Part shown: one piece after another, positions 63,593 through 64,000 of the stretch
Numbering within the stretch: the first letter of the stretch is position 1
How the letters are laid out: each line of letters begins with the position of its first letter
DNA from: Pseudomonas fluorescens
Lineage (GTDB): Bacteria; Pseudomonadota; Gammaproteobacteria; Pseudomonadales; Pseudomonadaceae
Length of the DNA stretch: 64,000 bases
NCBI RefSeq assembly: GCF_005938625.1
Contig: NZ_VCNJ01000003.1
Coordinates: 248,001-312,000, forward strand
Direction: 5' to 3'
Made by a program: the position numbers and the translations under genes
The notes under the pieces: model-generated
What the model saw: the letters and a program-made list of their open reading frames with translations, nothing else
The model's database searches: none
Told to the model about the DNA's origin: nothing

Positions 63593-64000
63593 ATGCTGAT
63601 CCCCGTGATTCTGTCCGGCGGTGCCGGCACCCGTTTGTGGCCGGTGTCCCGCGAGGGCCATCCGAAACCGTTCATGAGTTTGCCCGACGGCCAGTCGCTG
63701 CTGGGCAAGACCTACCAGCGTGCCGCAGCGTTGCTCGACGGCTGGGGCGATATCGTCACGGTGACCAACCGCGAGTACTACTTCCAGAGCAAGGATCATT
63801 ATTGCGCCGCTCATGTGTCACGCCATCGCGGGCACTTTCTGCTGGAGCCGACCGGGCGTAACACGGCGCCAGCCATCGCTGCGGCGGCGTTGTCGTTGCA
63901 AGCTCTGCATGGTGATGACGCGATCATGGTGGTGATGCCTGCCGACCATTTGATCGTCAACCAGGACGCGCTGAGAACGGCGGTCGAACATGCGGTCAGT
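63593..64000 (+). CDS. Mannose-1-phosphate guanylyltransferase, N-terminal part
   Basis: 136 residues are in the window; the gene runs off the end. The nucleotidyltransferase start PVILSGGAGTRLWPVSREGH and LLEPTGRNTAPAIAAAALSL, then VMPADHLI, identify the GMP half of AlgA/WbpW-type enzymes that make GDP-mannose, the substrate of Gmd. It starts 3 bp after gmd. A C-terminal phosphomannose-isomerase domain may follow outside the window. By context it is probably wbpW. Confidence 0.9.
   Translation, partial: MLIPVILSGGAGTRLWPVSREGHPKPFMSLPDGQSLLGKTYQRAAALLDGWGDIVTVTNREYYFQSKDHYCAAHVSRHRGHFLLEPTGRNTAPAIAAAALSLQALHGDDAIMVVMPADHLIVNQDALRTAVEHAVS

Overview
The window looks like a chromosomal segment of a fluorescens-group Pseudomonas. 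The evidence is fairly high GC, very dense coding, two classes of Pseudomonas REP/REPIN palindromes in many intergenic gaps, and gene order that I recall as matching the PAO1 PA5435-PA5443 and PA5534-PA5541 blocks. Three full ParB-binding parS palindromes (32652, 33572, 46885) suggest an origin-proximal position. No rRNA, tRNA, CRISPR array, transposase or integrase was recognised. All family assignments are by eye from translated sequence.

Layout. 1-3.5 kb: acetyltransferases, a homocysteine S-methyltransferase and a divergent polar amino-acid ABC uptake pair. 3.6-5.4 kb: a hipA-hipB toxin-antitoxin operon in reversed order, preceded by four TGCA-N6-TGCA palindromes spaced 41-42 bp apart. 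5.4-10.9 kb: two tandem autotransporters with related barrels but different passengers. 11-16.8 kb: two-subunit pyruvate carboxylase, its divergent LysR regulator, a small PA3496-like protein and a HexR-like regulator with its own operator. 16.9-28 kb: a GGDEF/EAL protein, uvrD, a Tim44-like membrane protein, an SMI1/KNR4 protein, a CPA2 antiporter, a thioesterase, pdxY and a DUF3301 protein.

28-38.4 kb is a zinc-starvation island. It holds two COG0523 GTPases, DUF1826, a small secreted protein, an AmiA-type amidase, zinc-independent FolE2, a second Znu-like ABC transporter, a gamma-carbonic anhydrase and a PyrC paralogue that lacks one metal-ligand histidine. Two Zur-like palindromes (31416 and 33126) sit at its divergent promoters. 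The logic is zinc scavenging plus replacement of zinc enzymes.

38.5-41.8 kb: DUF3617, cardiolipin synthase and cyclopropane synthase. 41.9-50 kb is the most unusual region. A four-gene translationally coupled operon encodes three SPFH/HflK-HflC-like membrane proteins (one with 18 His in its first 33 residues) and a P-type metal ATPase. A third Zur-like palindrome (49946) lies 34 bp before its first gene. Directly downstream is a bufferin operon bufA-bufB-bufC, in which a Cys-rich peptide is modified by a DUF692 enzyme. Together these look like a composite envelope metal-homeostasis module.

50-56 kb: lone dihydrolipoyl dehydrogenase, Lrp/LysE pair, TPR protein and DUF3142 lipoprotein. 56.3-64 kb: surface polysaccharide genes (acyltransferase, methyltransferase, two glycosyltransferases on minus; rmd, gmd and a truncated mannose-1-P guanylyltransferase on plus), consistent with GDP-D-rhamnose and the common polysaccharide antigen.
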